DNA of 64,000 bases from CAZBRS01 sp964494475 (GTDB taxonomy: Bacteria; Myxococcota_A; UBA9042; CAZBRS01): assembly GCA_964494475.1 (NCBI GenBank), contig CAZBRS010000021.1:1-64000 (forward strand), read 5' to 3'. Of the stretch, positions 32,779 to 40,819 are shown piece after piece (the stretch's first letter is position 1; each line of letters opens with the position of its first letter). The translations under genes were made by a program, and so were the position numbers. Below the pieces are notes generated by a model. The model did not search any database. It had not been told where the DNA came from and saw only the letters and a program-made list of their open reading frames with translations.

Positions 32779-34065
32779 ATGGCGCGCCGGTCTTCCCGTC
32801 CCTGGCTCCGGGTGTTGCCGATCCTGTTGGTGGGGGCCTGCGGAGGCGGGTCCGAGGCGGAGCCCCTCGACGCGCCGGCGAGCGAGGTCGTGGCCGAGGT
32901 GGGCGACATCGCGCCGGTCGAGGGGCGCAACGGCGTGCCAGGATGGAACATCCTCGGCCCCGACTTCACGGCCCCGAGCGTGCTCGACGGCATGACCTTC
33001 GAGTGGGACTACTTCTCGGTGCACGACAAGGACGGCGCGTTCACGGGCATCGTCGGCTACCTGATCGCGAACCCGCGCCAGGTCGACGACGTGTTCGGCA
33101 AGATGGTGCCTGCGGGCGGCAACGTGGCCATCGCCGGGCAGTGGGCCGACGGCACGCGCACGGCCGAGTACAAGAACTTCGGCTACGAGGGCTTCTCGGC
33201 CGGCGCCGACCTGCGCAGCTTCGCGGCGGAGGATGCCGCGAAGGGGCAGTACGGCCGCATGACGCCCGATCCGGCCGCCAACACCCTGCGCCTCGAGGGG
33301 CGCACGGCCAACTTCGCGTGGGATCTGACGATCTCCGACGACTGGCCCGAGCTGACGGTCGACGACGACGTCTACAGCGTGCTCTCGGCGAACGACATCG
33401 GCAAGCTGAAGCCGGACCAGGAGCAGTGGAACGTCGACGTGCTGTGGCCTGCCACCCGCGTGGTGGGCAGCATCACGAACCAGGAGACCGGCGTGACCGT
33501 CGACGTCGACGGCGTGGGCTACCGCGAGAACTCGTTCGGGCGCTGGGGCTTCAACCTGGGCGGCTGGGACTTCTTCTACCTGTACGACCCGATCACGCCG
33601 GTGGCGCTGGTCCTGCAGACCTACCACGACGAGACCGACTCGCTCGACTTCGTCGACGTGGCCTTCCACGACGGTGACAGGCTGGTCACCCGGCGCCTGA
33701 TGGCCACCGACGGCGGCGTGGCGTGGCACCACGAGGGCTGGCGCTTCGACACGGCCGCAAGGCAATGCGTGCCCACCGACACGCACCTGGCGGCCGAGGA
33801 CGCCGACTATCGCCTCGAGGCCGTGGCCGCCATCGGCGAAGACGAGGCGCCGCTCCTGTCCGACGCCACCGAGGCCACCAAGAAGTACGTGATCTTCGAG
33901 TTCTTCCCCAGGGTGTCCGGCACCATCACGCGCAAGGCCGACGGCGCGGTCCTCGCCACCTTCGAGGGTCAGGGCGGCGGCGAGATCTCGCTGGCGCGCT
34001 CCGACCGGGAGAACCAGACGGTCGAGGAGTGCCTGGCCTTCGGGGCGACGTTCACCTATCCGTAG
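32779..34065 (+). CDS. Lipoprotein with lipocalin-like (CrtC/tocopherol-cyclase type) fold
   Basis: The protein has 428 residues. The ATG at 32779 follows GAGGAGG by five bases and starts a lipoprotein signal (LLVGACGG). The mature protein begins with a short Ala/Glu-rich linker and then PSVLDGMTFEWDYFSVHD, TGIVGYLIANPR, VDGVGYRENSFGRWGFNLGGWDFFYLYD, in which Gly/Trp/Tyr patterns resemble the two-part lipocalin of carotenoid hydratase CrtC and tocopherol cyclase. Similarity is by eye and weak. A role in binding or changing a hydrophobic ligand at the outer membrane is inference. Its end overlaps the convergent WG-repeat gene by 14 bases. Confidence 0.6.
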   Translation: MARRSSRPWLRVLPILLVGACGGGSEAEPLDAPASEVVAEVGDIAPVEGRNGVPGWNILGPDFTAPSVLDGMTFEWDYFSVHDKDGAFTGIVGYLIANPRQVDDVFGKMVPAGGNVAIAGQWADGTRTAEYKNFGYEGFSAGADLRSFAAEDAAKGQYGRMTPDPAANTLRLEGRTANFAWDLTISDDWPELTVDDDVYSVLSANDIGKLKPDQEQWNVDVLWPATRVVGSITNQETGVTVDVDGVGYRENSFGRWGFNLGGWDFFYLYDPITPVALVLQTYHDETDSLDFVDVAFHDGDRLVTRRLMATDGGVAWHHEGWRFDTAARQCVPTDTHLAAEDADYRLEAVAAIGEDEAPLLSDATEATKKYVIFEFFPRVSGTITRKADGAVLATFEGQGGGEISLARSDRENQTVEECLAFGATFTYP

Positions 34066-35083
34066 TCGAGGGTGCGAGCTCGCGCCCGGCGCGGTCGACG
34101 CCGAACCAACGCCCACCCTGCTTCACGCGCGCGGCGCCTTTCTCGAATCCGCTCGCCGCTTCGTACCGGAACCCAATGGCGACGGCGCCAGTCCGGTCGA
34201 TGAAGCCCCACGAGCCCCCAACGTAGCGAACGTGCGCTCCCTGGCGCACCGGCCGGCAACCGTCGCAGGCGACGGCCAGCCCCTCGGAGAACGGCTCGAC
34301 GAACGGGAAGCGCGTGCGCACGATCACGGAGCCGCTCTCGTCGAAGAAGCCCACGTAGGGCCCCGTGACGAAACGGGCCAGTCCTTCGCGGAACTCGTCG
34401 GGGTAGTTTCCGTCGACCCAGGGGCGGACGACGGTCCTGCCGTTCCGATCGATGTAGCGCCACCCGTCCACGTCGGTCACCGCCGCGATGCCGCCTGCCG
34501 TGAAGGGCAAGGCGGCCACGTAGGCGGCCGGCAGCACGACCGCGTGCGTGACCGGATCCTCGTAGCCCCACAGGTGCGTGTCGGCGATCTCGAACGGTAC
34601 GGGTGGCGCTGGAGGAGGCGGCGGCGGGGGCGGTGGAGGCAAGGGATCGGCGACCTTGGCGCTCGGGCAGACCTGCGGCGGGCTGACCTCGGGCGGGGCG
34701 CTGACCTTCAACTCGCGGCTGCCCACGTAGTAGACGGCGCCGGGGACCAGCCGCTCCGAGAAGACGAAGACCTCGTGGCCGTGGCACCGCTGGCGCGTCG
34801 GCTTCCAGTGGCCCTCCTCGGGGTTCACGCAGCCCCGGCCCTGCACCCTCACCCAGGCGAAGTCGAGGGGGCCTCGGTGGGTGGTCACGGGGCCGCCCGG
34901 GGGGCTCGTGTAGCCGACCGACTCTCCCCAGGCCCGCAGGCGGCCGTTGCCCGGGATCTCGGCGAAGTCCTGGCAGTCGGACCCCACCACGTGCAGCTCG
35001 TCCGGGCCCTTCACGCCCGAGGCCAGGGCCGTGCCTTCGAGACCGAAGGCCGCGGCGACGCATAGCGCGATGGTCCGCAGCAT
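34052..35083 (-). CDS. Secreted WG-repeat protein
   Basis: The protein has 343 residues from the ATG at 35083 (GGAGGT upstream). A signal peptide (LRTIALCVAAAFGLEGTALA) leads to a Cys-containing N-domain, a run of about ten Pro near residue 165, and a C-terminal half of WG/KWG-like repeats: WRYIDRNGRTVV, YVGFFDESGSVIV, WGFIDRTGAVAI, WFGVDRAGREL. Such repeats form beta structures with unknown, probably binding, function. Its 3' end overlaps the lipocalin-like gene tail to tail. Confidence 0.8.
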   Translation of the reverse strand: MLRTIALCVAAAFGLEGTALASGVKGPDELHVVGSDCQDFAEIPGNGRLRAWGESVGYTSPPGGPVTTHRGPLDFAWVRVQGRGCVNPEEGHWKPTRQRCHGHEVFVFSERLVPGAVYYVGSRELKVSAPPEVSPPQVCPSAKVADPLPPPPPPPPPPAPPVPFEIADTHLWGYEDPVTHAVVLPAAYVAALPFTAGGIAAVTDVDGWRYIDRNGRTVVRPWVDGNYPDEFREGLARFVTGPYVGFFDESGSVIVRTRFPFVEPFSEGLAVACDGCRPVRQGAHVRYVGGSWGFIDRTGAVAIGFRYEAASGFEKGAARVKQGGRWFGVDRAGRELAPSTTDR

Positions 35084-35119
35084 GGATACCTCCTGCGTCA
35101 TCTGCCTCCGCAGCGGGCG

Positions 35120-35148
35120 AGCATCCCATCGAGGCGGCCCACCGTCAA
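35120..35148 (-). promoter_or_regulatory. Putative promoter of the WG-repeat gene
   Basis: On the minus strand TTGACG (35148-35143), 17 bases, GATGCT (35125-35120). The leader would be about 30 bases. Confidence 0.5.
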
Positions 35149-35167
35149 TTCTCCCCTCCTTCTGAAC

Positions 35168-35195
35168 TTGCCCCCGCCCGCGGGGACGGTAGGAT
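35168..35195 (+). promoter_or_regulatory. Putative promoter of dgt
   Basis: TTGCCC (35168-35173), 16 bases, TAGGAT (35190-35195). The predicted start near 35202 leaves a leader of about 25 bases. The -35 is only partly matched. Confidence 0.4.
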
Positions 35196-35226
35196 CGCCC
35201 CGGTCTCACCGCGTCGGGTCGTCCGC

Positions 35227-36600
35227 ATGCCCTCCTTCGAAGACCGTCGCCAGCAATGGCAGCGCTGGCTCACGGATCGTCGCCTCGGCGACAGCCAGAC
35301 CATGCCCACGGTGGGTCGCAGCCCCTTCGACCGCGATCACGACCGCGTGGTCTTCTCCGACGCGTTCCGGCGCATGGCCGACAAGACCCAGGTGTGGCCG
35401 CTGGCCGAGCACGACCACACGCGCACGCGCCTGACCCACAGCCTGGAGGTCAGCTGCGTGGGGCGTTCGCTCGGCACCATGGTCGGCCGCCTGTTCGCCG
35501 AGCAGGGCCTGCTGCCCGGCCACCTGCAGCCCGCCGACGTGGGTACGGTCGTCGCCACGGCCTGCCTGGCCCACGACATCGGCAATCCGCCCTTCGGGCA
35601 CGCGGGCGAGCAGTCGATCCAGCGCTTCTTCGCCAAGTTCTTCGAGCGCGCGGGCGCGGGCTTCTCGGTGGGCGAGCGCGCCGACCTCGAGCGCTTCGAG
35701 GGCAACGCCCAGGGCTTCCGGCTGCTCACGCGCCTCGTCTACCGCCGCACCGGCGGCATGCGCCCCACGGCCGCCGCGCTCGGCGCCATGGTCAAGTATC
35801 CGCGCGAGTCGCGGCACGCCGACGCGCTGCCCAGGCACAAGGCCTACAAGAAGTTCGGCTTCTTCCAGCAGGATCTGGAGCAGGCTCGCGAGACCTTCTC
35901 GGCCTTCGGCGAGCCGCTGGCCGTCCCGGTGCTGGCCTACGCCCGGCACCCGCTGGCGTGGCTGTCCGAGGCCGCCGACGACATCTGCTACATGATCATC
36001 GACCTGGAGGACGCGGTGCGCCTGGGCGTGGTGCCCCCCGAGCGGGCGCGCAAGGCCCTGGCCGCGTTCTTCCCCGGCCCCGTTCGGGACGACGACCTGG
36101 GCGCGTTGCGCGCCCGCGTGATCCACGAGTTGACCATGGCCACCGTCACGGCCTTCCAGGACAACCTCGAGGCCCTCGAGGCCGGCACGTTCCCGCGCGC
36201 GCTGGTCGACGCCACGCCCCTGGCCGCGCCCTACGCCGAGCTGTCGGCCTTCTCGCTGGACCACATCTACCAGGACGAGCGCGTGCTGCAGGTCGAGTCG
36301 GCCGGCCACGAGGCCATCGACGGGCTGCTCGGCATGTTCGTGCCGGCCATCCTCGATCCCGGCTGGAGCCGCGACGCCTACCACGCCCGGCTCGTCAACC
36401 TGCTGCCGGTCGAGGCCTTCCGGGTGGTCTTCCCCTCCGAGCCCCCGGGCGACAACCCCATCCGGGCGCGCGCCCTGCTCATGGACTCGCTCACCCCCTA
36501 CCAGCGGCTGCTGGTGGTCACCGACCACGTGAGCGGGCTCACCGATTCGGCCGCCGTCGACCTGTACCAGAAGTTGAAGGGCGTGAAGCTACCGAGGTGA
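35227..36600 (+). CDS. dgt: Deoxyguanosinetriphosphate triphosphohydrolase-like protein
   Basis: The protein has 457 residues. Dgt signatures are PFDRDHDRVVFSDAFRRMADKTQVWPL, HDHTRTRLTHSLEVS, LAHDIGNPPFGHAGE (the HD pair) and the late Asp in DDICYMIIDLEDAV. It hydrolyses dNTPs to deoxynucleoside and triphosphate and may limit phage or balance pools. It differs from the other HD hydrolase in this window (28969-30261) and fits the dgt subfamily by length. Its stop lies inside the convergent M28 peptidase gene (12-base overlap). Confidence 0.92.
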   Translation: MPSFEDRRQQWQRWLTDRRLGDSQTMPTVGRSPFDRDHDRVVFSDAFRRMADKTQVWPLAEHDHTRTRLTHSLEVSCVGRSLGTMVGRLFAEQGLLPGHLQPADVGTVVATACLAHDIGNPPFGHAGEQSIQRFFAKFFERAGAGFSVGERADLERFEGNAQGFRLLTRLVYRRTGGMRPTAAALGAMVKYPRESRHADALPRHKAYKKFGFFQQDLEQARETFSAFGEPLAVPVLAYARHPLAWLSEAADDICYMIIDLEDAVRLGVVPPERARKALAAFFPGPVRDDDLGALRARVIHELTMATVTAFQDNLEALEAGTFPRALVDATPLAAPYAELSAFSLDHIYQDERVLQVESAGHEAIDGLLGMFVPAILDPGWSRDAYHARLVNLLPVEAFRVVFPSEPPGDNPIRARALLMDSLTPYQRLLVVTDHVSGLTDSAAVDLYQKLKGVKLPR

Positions 36601-38475
36601 GGAGGTCGCCCGGGCCGGGCCCAGCGTCACCTCGAGCGTCTCGTCGCCACGGCGGATTCGAACGGTGGGGCTCGCCGTGGGCCAGGTCAGGCGCAGCGCG
36701 TTCTCCAGATCGGCGGCCGACGCCACTGGCCGGTGATCCCAGTCCACGATCCGATCCCCCGCCGCGAGTCCGGCCCGCGCAGCGGGGCCGTCGGGCACGC
36801 TCTCGGCCAGCCGCGCCCCCTCGCCCTCCCACGCCAGGTCGAGCCGCAACCCCCACTCCACGGCCGACGCGGAGCCGGCGGTGGGGGGGCCGTCGGTGCC
36901 GGGTCGCGGGGGGGGCGGCATGCGCGTGAGGGGCGGCCCCTCGCGCAGGGCGTCGACCAGCCGACGGGAGAGCGTCAGCACCAGGAGCGCGCCCTCGGCA
37001 TCGACGAGGTCCGGCGTGTCTCGGGGCGTGTGTTGCTCGCGCGTGACGCCCGTGTAGAGGTGCAGCACGGGCACGCCCGCCTCGGCCAGCACCGCCTGGT
37101 CGCTGGGCGCGTAGCCGCTGGCCAGCGGTACGGGCCGGAGCCCCGTGTCGGCGCGGGCCCGCTCGAGCAGGCCGGGCCACTCGGGCGCTGTCGCGGTCCC
37201 GATGGCCAGGAGGCGCCGATCGCGCCGCAGGCGCCCCACCTGGTCGAGGTTCAGGTACGCGCCCACGCGTTCGAGCGGCCAGGGGGGGAAGAGCGCGAAG
37301 GCTTCGGCTCCGAGCGAGCCGGACTCCTCCCCCGTGAAGAGCACGAAGGCCACCGCGCCCGTCCCCGGAGGCGGGGGCTCGGCGGCGAGCAGCCGGGCCA
37401 GCAGCAGCACCGTGGCCACGCCGCTGGCGTTGTCGTCGGCGCCGGGGTACCAGGCGCCGCTCACGGCGGCGAGAGAGCCCAGGTGGTCGTAGTGGGCGCC
37501 CACCAGGGTCAGCGGGCGCGCGGGGTCCCCGGGCAGCCAGCCCCCCAGGTTCGCGAGGGCCAGGGTCTCGGTCGGGACGTCGACCTCGATCGCGGCCGAC
37601 GCCGCCAGGCCGCGCGAGCGTGGCGCCAGGCTGGAATCGAGCGACTGCTGCTCCGCCGCGAGGTCGAGGTCCAGCGCTGCGAAGGCCGGGCCCGCGGCGC
37701 TCCACGAGACCGACAGGCACGGGATGCCCACCGAGAAGGGCCGCTCGTTCAGTTGCAGGGGTACGTCGTCGGTCGGACGCGCCGCGGAGGCCAGCGGATC
37801 GTTCACGAGCACGAACGCCGCGGCCCCCAGGTCGGCCGCCAGCGCCGCCTTGCGGTCGGGGTCGGCGGCCCGCAGCGGTTGCGGGCCGAGCCATCGGGGC
37901 AGCGGGTCGAACTGCGCCGGCTCGTGGCGGAGCGCCACCACCACCTTTCCCCGCACGTCGAGTCCGGCGTAGTCGTCGTAGCCGAGGGCCGGCACGCGCA
38001 ATCCGTAACCCGCGAACACCAGGGGGCCCTCCAGGCGACCCGAGCCGCCCGACCGCAGGGCCACGACGTCGACCCCGGGCCGCAGCTCGGTCTTGCCCAG
38101 GCGCAGCCGGAGCGTTCCCCTCCAGCGTCCGGTGCGCTCCACGGTGAAGGCGTCGGCGAAGCTGTCGCCGAAGAGGGGCCGCAAGCCGGCGTCGCGGAGC
38201 GCGTCGACCAGGAAGGCCGCGGCCAGCGCCAGGCCCGGCTCCCCGAGCCCTCGACCGGCCAGGTCGGCCGCCGCCAGGCGCTCCACGAGGGCGGTCCAGG
38301 CCTCGGGCTCCGGGTGCGCCAGCCGCTTCCTCGGGGCGCGGGGCTCCTCCGTTGTCCGTGGCGCGAGCCCAGCGTCCCGTGCCACGCGCTCGAGGCCGGC
38401 GGACAGGGCCGCGGCAGGGACCGACAGCCCCAGCGCGAGCGCGATCAGCAGCATCTCGAAAGGTCGGCGGCGCAT
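36589..38475 (-). CDS. Secreted M28 aminopeptidase with PA and PDZ domains
   Basis: The protein has 628 residues. A signal peptide (MLLIALALGLSVPAAALS) is followed by a protease-associated region (about 120-290), then the M28 core: VGAHYDHLG (His, Asp), GADDNASG (Asp), TGEESGSLG (Glu pair), LNLDQVG (Asp) and EQHTPRDTPD (His). All five zinc ligands are present, so two zinc ions and activity are expected. The C-terminus holds a PDZ domain (LAESVPDGPAARAGLAAGDRIVDWDH). It digests peptides in the periplasm or outside. No operon partner. Confidence 0.9.
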   Translation of the reverse strand: MRRRPFEMLLIALALGLSVPAAALSAGLERVARDAGLAPRTTEEPRAPRKRLAHPEPEAWTALVERLAAADLAGRGLGEPGLALAAAFLVDALRDAGLRPLFGDSFADAFTVERTGRWRGTLRLRLGKTELRPGVDVVALRSGGSGRLEGPLVFAGYGLRVPALGYDDYAGLDVRGKVVVALRHEPAQFDPLPRWLGPQPLRAADPDRKAALAADLGAAAFVLVNDPLASAARPTDDVPLQLNERPFSVGIPCLSVSWSAAGPAFAALDLDLAAEQQSLDSSLAPRSRGLAASAAIEVDVPTETLALANLGGWLPGDPARPLTLVGAHYDHLGSLAAVSGAWYPGADDNASGVATVLLLARLLAAEPPPPGTGAVAFVLFTGEESGSLGAEAFALFPPWPLERVGAYLNLDQVGRLRRDRRLLAIGTATAPEWPGLLERARADTGLRPVPLASGYAPSDQAVLAEAGVPVLHLYTGVTREQHTPRDTPDLVDAEGALLVLTLSRRLVDALREGPPLTRMPPPPRPGTDGPPTAGSASAVEWGLRLDLAWEGEGARLAESVPDGPAARAGLAAGDRIVDWDHRPVASAADLENALRLTWPTASPTVRIRRGDETLEVTLGPARATSSPR

Positions 38476-38575
38476 CGTGACTCCCGAAAGACCTTCATCG
38501 TAGCCGACCCGAGGGGCCAGGCCAACCCGCGAGATCGCAAGGGCGCCGGGCGCACGGCGCGCCGCTGCTTCCGCG

Positions 38576-38605
38576 TTGACACTCCCGGGGATCGGGGCCT
38601 ATACT
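38576..38605 (+). promoter_or_regulatory. Consensus sigma-70 promoter of mgtE
   Basis: TTGACA (38576-38581), 18 bases, TATACT (38600-38605). This is the best sigma-70 match in the window. The predicted start near 38612 gives an unusually long leader of about 180 bases. The rest of the 317-base gap 38476-38792 holds no gene: 38476-38575 has no feature I can name, and 38612-38792 is the leader. Confidence 0.8.
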
Positions 38606-38611
38606 CCGCCC

Positions 38612-38792
38612 GCCTCAGCGGTCGTCGCTCGCGCGAAACCGCTCGGCCAGAGCAACGAGTTAGAGCCCTTTCGCAATGGACCCTGGTGGTGAATTCAGCG
38701 CCCCGAGTAGCGCTGGAACCCTGATCCCCTCCCGCCGGTAGCCGGTCGTCCACCGGGCGATCTCCGCTTCCTACGGGGGGAGGAGGTGGCCC
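38612..38792 (+). ncRNA. Long structured 5' leader of mgtE, candidate riboswitch
   Basis: The leader has several possible helices: AGCGGT with ACCGCT near the 5' end, a hairpin CAGCGC/GCGCTG around CCCGAGTA (about 38696-38714), and CCGGT/ACCGG near 38735-38755. CCTCCC (38728-38733) can pair with GGGAGG (38778-38783), which overlaps the mgtE SD AGGAGG (38781-38786). Such switching would hide the ribosome site. Position before a Mg2+ transporter suggests ion sensing. I do not find the conserved M-box core. Confidence 0.5.
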
Positions 38793-40160
38793 GTGCCCAT
38801 CAATCCGACGCAGATCAAGGTCATCCGAAAGCTCCTGCGCTCCGGCGCCGCCGCCCGAGTGTCGCGGCTCCTGCAACGCATCCACCCCGCCGATGTGGCC
38901 GACCTCTTCTCCGAGGTGAACGACACCGAGACCAAGCAGCTGGTCGACATCCTGTTCGCGGCCAAGCTGGCCGGCGGCACGTTGCGAGAGTTGCCCGAAG
39001 GCATCCTCGAGAACGTGCTCGAGATGATCAGCGACGAGCGCGTGGCCCAGATGATCGACAACGAGGCCCCCGACGACGCCTTGCTCTTCCTCAGCCTGTT
39101 GTCCGAGGAGCGCGTCGAGAGCATCCGCAAGCTCCTCGAGCCCATGCAAGCCGCCGAGATCACGCGGCTTCTTCTCTATCCCGAGGGCAGCGCCGGGTCG
39201 GTCATGACCACCAACGTGCTGGCCCTCGAGCAGCACTGCACGGCCGAAGACGCCATCAACGAGCTGCGCAAGCAGGGCGAGGACCTCGAGGCCATCTTCT
39301 ACCTGTACGTGGTCGACGAGAACAACCGCCTGTCCGGGGTCATCCCGCTGCGCAAGCTCATCCTGTCGGCGCCCGGCACGCGCCTGCACGACCTCATGGT
39401 GCGCGACCCTATCAGCGCCAACGCCCGCGACGACCAGGAGAGCGTGGCCGGTGTGGTGGCCAAGTACAACTTCCTCTCCCTCCCCGTCACCGACGACGAC
39501 GGCAAGCTCATCGGCGTGGTCACCGTCGACGACGTCATCGACGTCATCCACGAAGAGGCCACCGAGGACTTCTACCACATGGCCGGCCTCGACGAAGAAG
39601 ACCGCGTCTTCTCGCCCGTGGGCCAGTCGGTGCGCAAGCGCCTGGGGTGGACCCTCTTCCACCTGCTCATGGTGTCGGCGGCGGCCTCCATCATCGGCCT
39701 CTACGCCGAGTCGATCCAGAAGCTCGTGGCGCTCGCCGTCTTCCTGCCGGTGGTCGCCGGGCTCGGCGGCAACACCGGCACCCAGGCCCTCACGGTGGTC
39801 ATTCGCGGCATCGCCCTGGGCGAGCTCGAGTTCAGCTCGGCGCTGCGGGCCATCGGCAAGCAGTTGGCGGTCGGCCTGCTGGTCGGCGTCGTGGCCGGCC
39901 TGGTCGCGTCGGGGCTGGCCGTACTCTGGAGGGGAGACACGGGCCTGGGGCTCTGGATCGGGCCCGTGATCTTCGTGGCGCTGCTTGGCAACATGGCCGT
40001 GGGTGCCTTCGTGGGCGCCGCCATTCCGCTGCTCCTCAAGGCCTTCGGTCGCGACCCTGCGCTCGGCTCGGGCATCGTGGTGGGCGCCGTCACCGATGCC
40101 TTCGGCTATTTCAGCTTCCTCGGGCTCGCCACGCTGGCCATGAACCTCCTCGGGGTCTGA
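38793..40160 (+). CDS. mgtE: Magnesium transporter MgtE
   Basis: The protein has 455 residues, starting at GTG 38793 six bases after AGGAGG. An N-domain of helical repeats (DVADLFSEV, LLFLSLL) is followed by two CBS domains (about 135-260: YPEGSAGSVMTTNVLAL, LMVRDPISANARDD, GVVTVDDVIDVIHEEATEDFYHMAGL) and five membrane segments with the pore words LPVVAGLGGNTGTQAL and GNMAVGAFVGAAIPLLLKAFGRDPA. It is a Mg2+ channel closed by cytosolic Mg2+ bound to the N and CBS domains. It is followed two bases later by a Sua5/YrdC gene. Confidence 0.96.
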   Translation: MPINPTQIKVIRKLLRSGAAARVSRLLQRIHPADVADLFSEVNDTETKQLVDILFAAKLAGGTLRELPEGILENVLEMISDERVAQMIDNEAPDDALLFLSLLSEERVESIRKLLEPMQAAEITRLLLYPEGSAGSVMTTNVLALEQHCTAEDAINELRKQGEDLEAIFYLYVVDENNRLSGVIPLRKLILSAPGTRLHDLMVRDPISANARDDQESVAGVVAKYNFLSLPVTDDDGKLIGVVTVDDVIDVIHEEATEDFYHMAGLDEEDRVFSPVGQSVRKRLGWTLFHLLMVSAAASIIGLYAESIQKLVALAVFLPVVAGLGGNTGTQALTVVIRGIALGELEFSSALRAIGKQLAVGLLVGVVAGLVASGLAVLWRGDTGLGLWIGPVIFVALLGNMAVGAFVGAAIPLLLKAFGRDPALGSGIVVGAVTDAFGYFSFLGLATLAMNLLGV

Positions 40161-40162
40161 TC

Positions 40163-40819
40163 GTGGTCGAGGCGGTGCTCGTGCCGGTCGATCCGCGGCA
40201 TCCCGATCCCGCGGCGATCGCCGCAGCGCTGGCACGCCTGGTCGCGGGCGACGTGATCGCCCTGCCGACCGACACGGTCTACGGGCTCGCGGCCGACGTG
40301 GCGTGTCCCGCCGCGGTCCGGCGCATCTACGAGATCAAGGAGCGCCCCGCCGAGAAGGGCCTGATCCTCTTCGTCGAGGGGCTGGCCGCCGCCACCCCCT
40401 GGCTGGCCGCCGTGTCGCCGGCGCTCGAGGCGGTGGCGGCGCGTTTCTGGCCCGGGCCCCTGACCCTCGTGGTGGGGGCCTCGTCGGCCGTCGCGCCCGA
40501 GCTCTCGACCCGCGGAACCGTGGCCCTGCGTCAGCCCGATCACGCCGTGCCGCGCGCCCTTGTTCGCGCGCTCGGGCGACCCCTGGTCACCACCAGCGCC
40601 AACCTCTCGGGGCGGCCGAGCCTCACGCTGGCCGCCGACGTGGCCCGCGAGCTGGCCGGTCGCCTGCCCCTGGTGCTCGACGCGGGCCTCGCGCCGGGCG
40701 GGCAACCCTCGACCGTGCTCTCGCTGGCCGAAGAGCCCCCGCGCGTGCTGCGAGCTGGGCCGATCAGCGCCGCTGCCTTGCGCGAGGTGCTGCCCACGCT
40801 CGTCGAGGTCGCTTCGTGA
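40163..40819 (+). CDS. tsaC: L-threonylcarbamoyladenylate synthase (Sua5/YrdC/TsaC)
   Basis: The protein has 218 residues, the short YrdC form without the Sua5 C-domain. It has VIALPTDTVYGLAADV, KERPAEKGLILF, FWPGPLTLVV and PLVTTSANLSG. It makes threonylcarbamoyl-AMP from threonine, bicarbonate and ATP for the t6A modification of tRNAs. The start is GTG at 40163, two bases after the mgtE stop, so it is read in the same transcript. The ATP/substrate residues are present. Confidence 0.93.
   Translation: MVEAVLVPVDPRHPDPAAIAAALARLVAGDVIALPTDTVYGLAADVACPAAVRRIYEIKERPAEKGLILFVEGLAAATPWLAAVSPALEAVAARFWPGPLTLVVGASSAVAPELSTRGTVALRQPDHAVPRALVRALGRPLVTTSANLSGRPSLTLAADVARELAGRLPLVLDAGLAPGGQPSTVLSLAEEPPRVLRAGPISAAALREVLPTLVEVAS

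Noticed and set aside
38612..38792. M-box (ykoK) riboswitch in the mgtE leader
   Set aside because: The conserved core words of the M-box are not present; only position and SD pairing agree.
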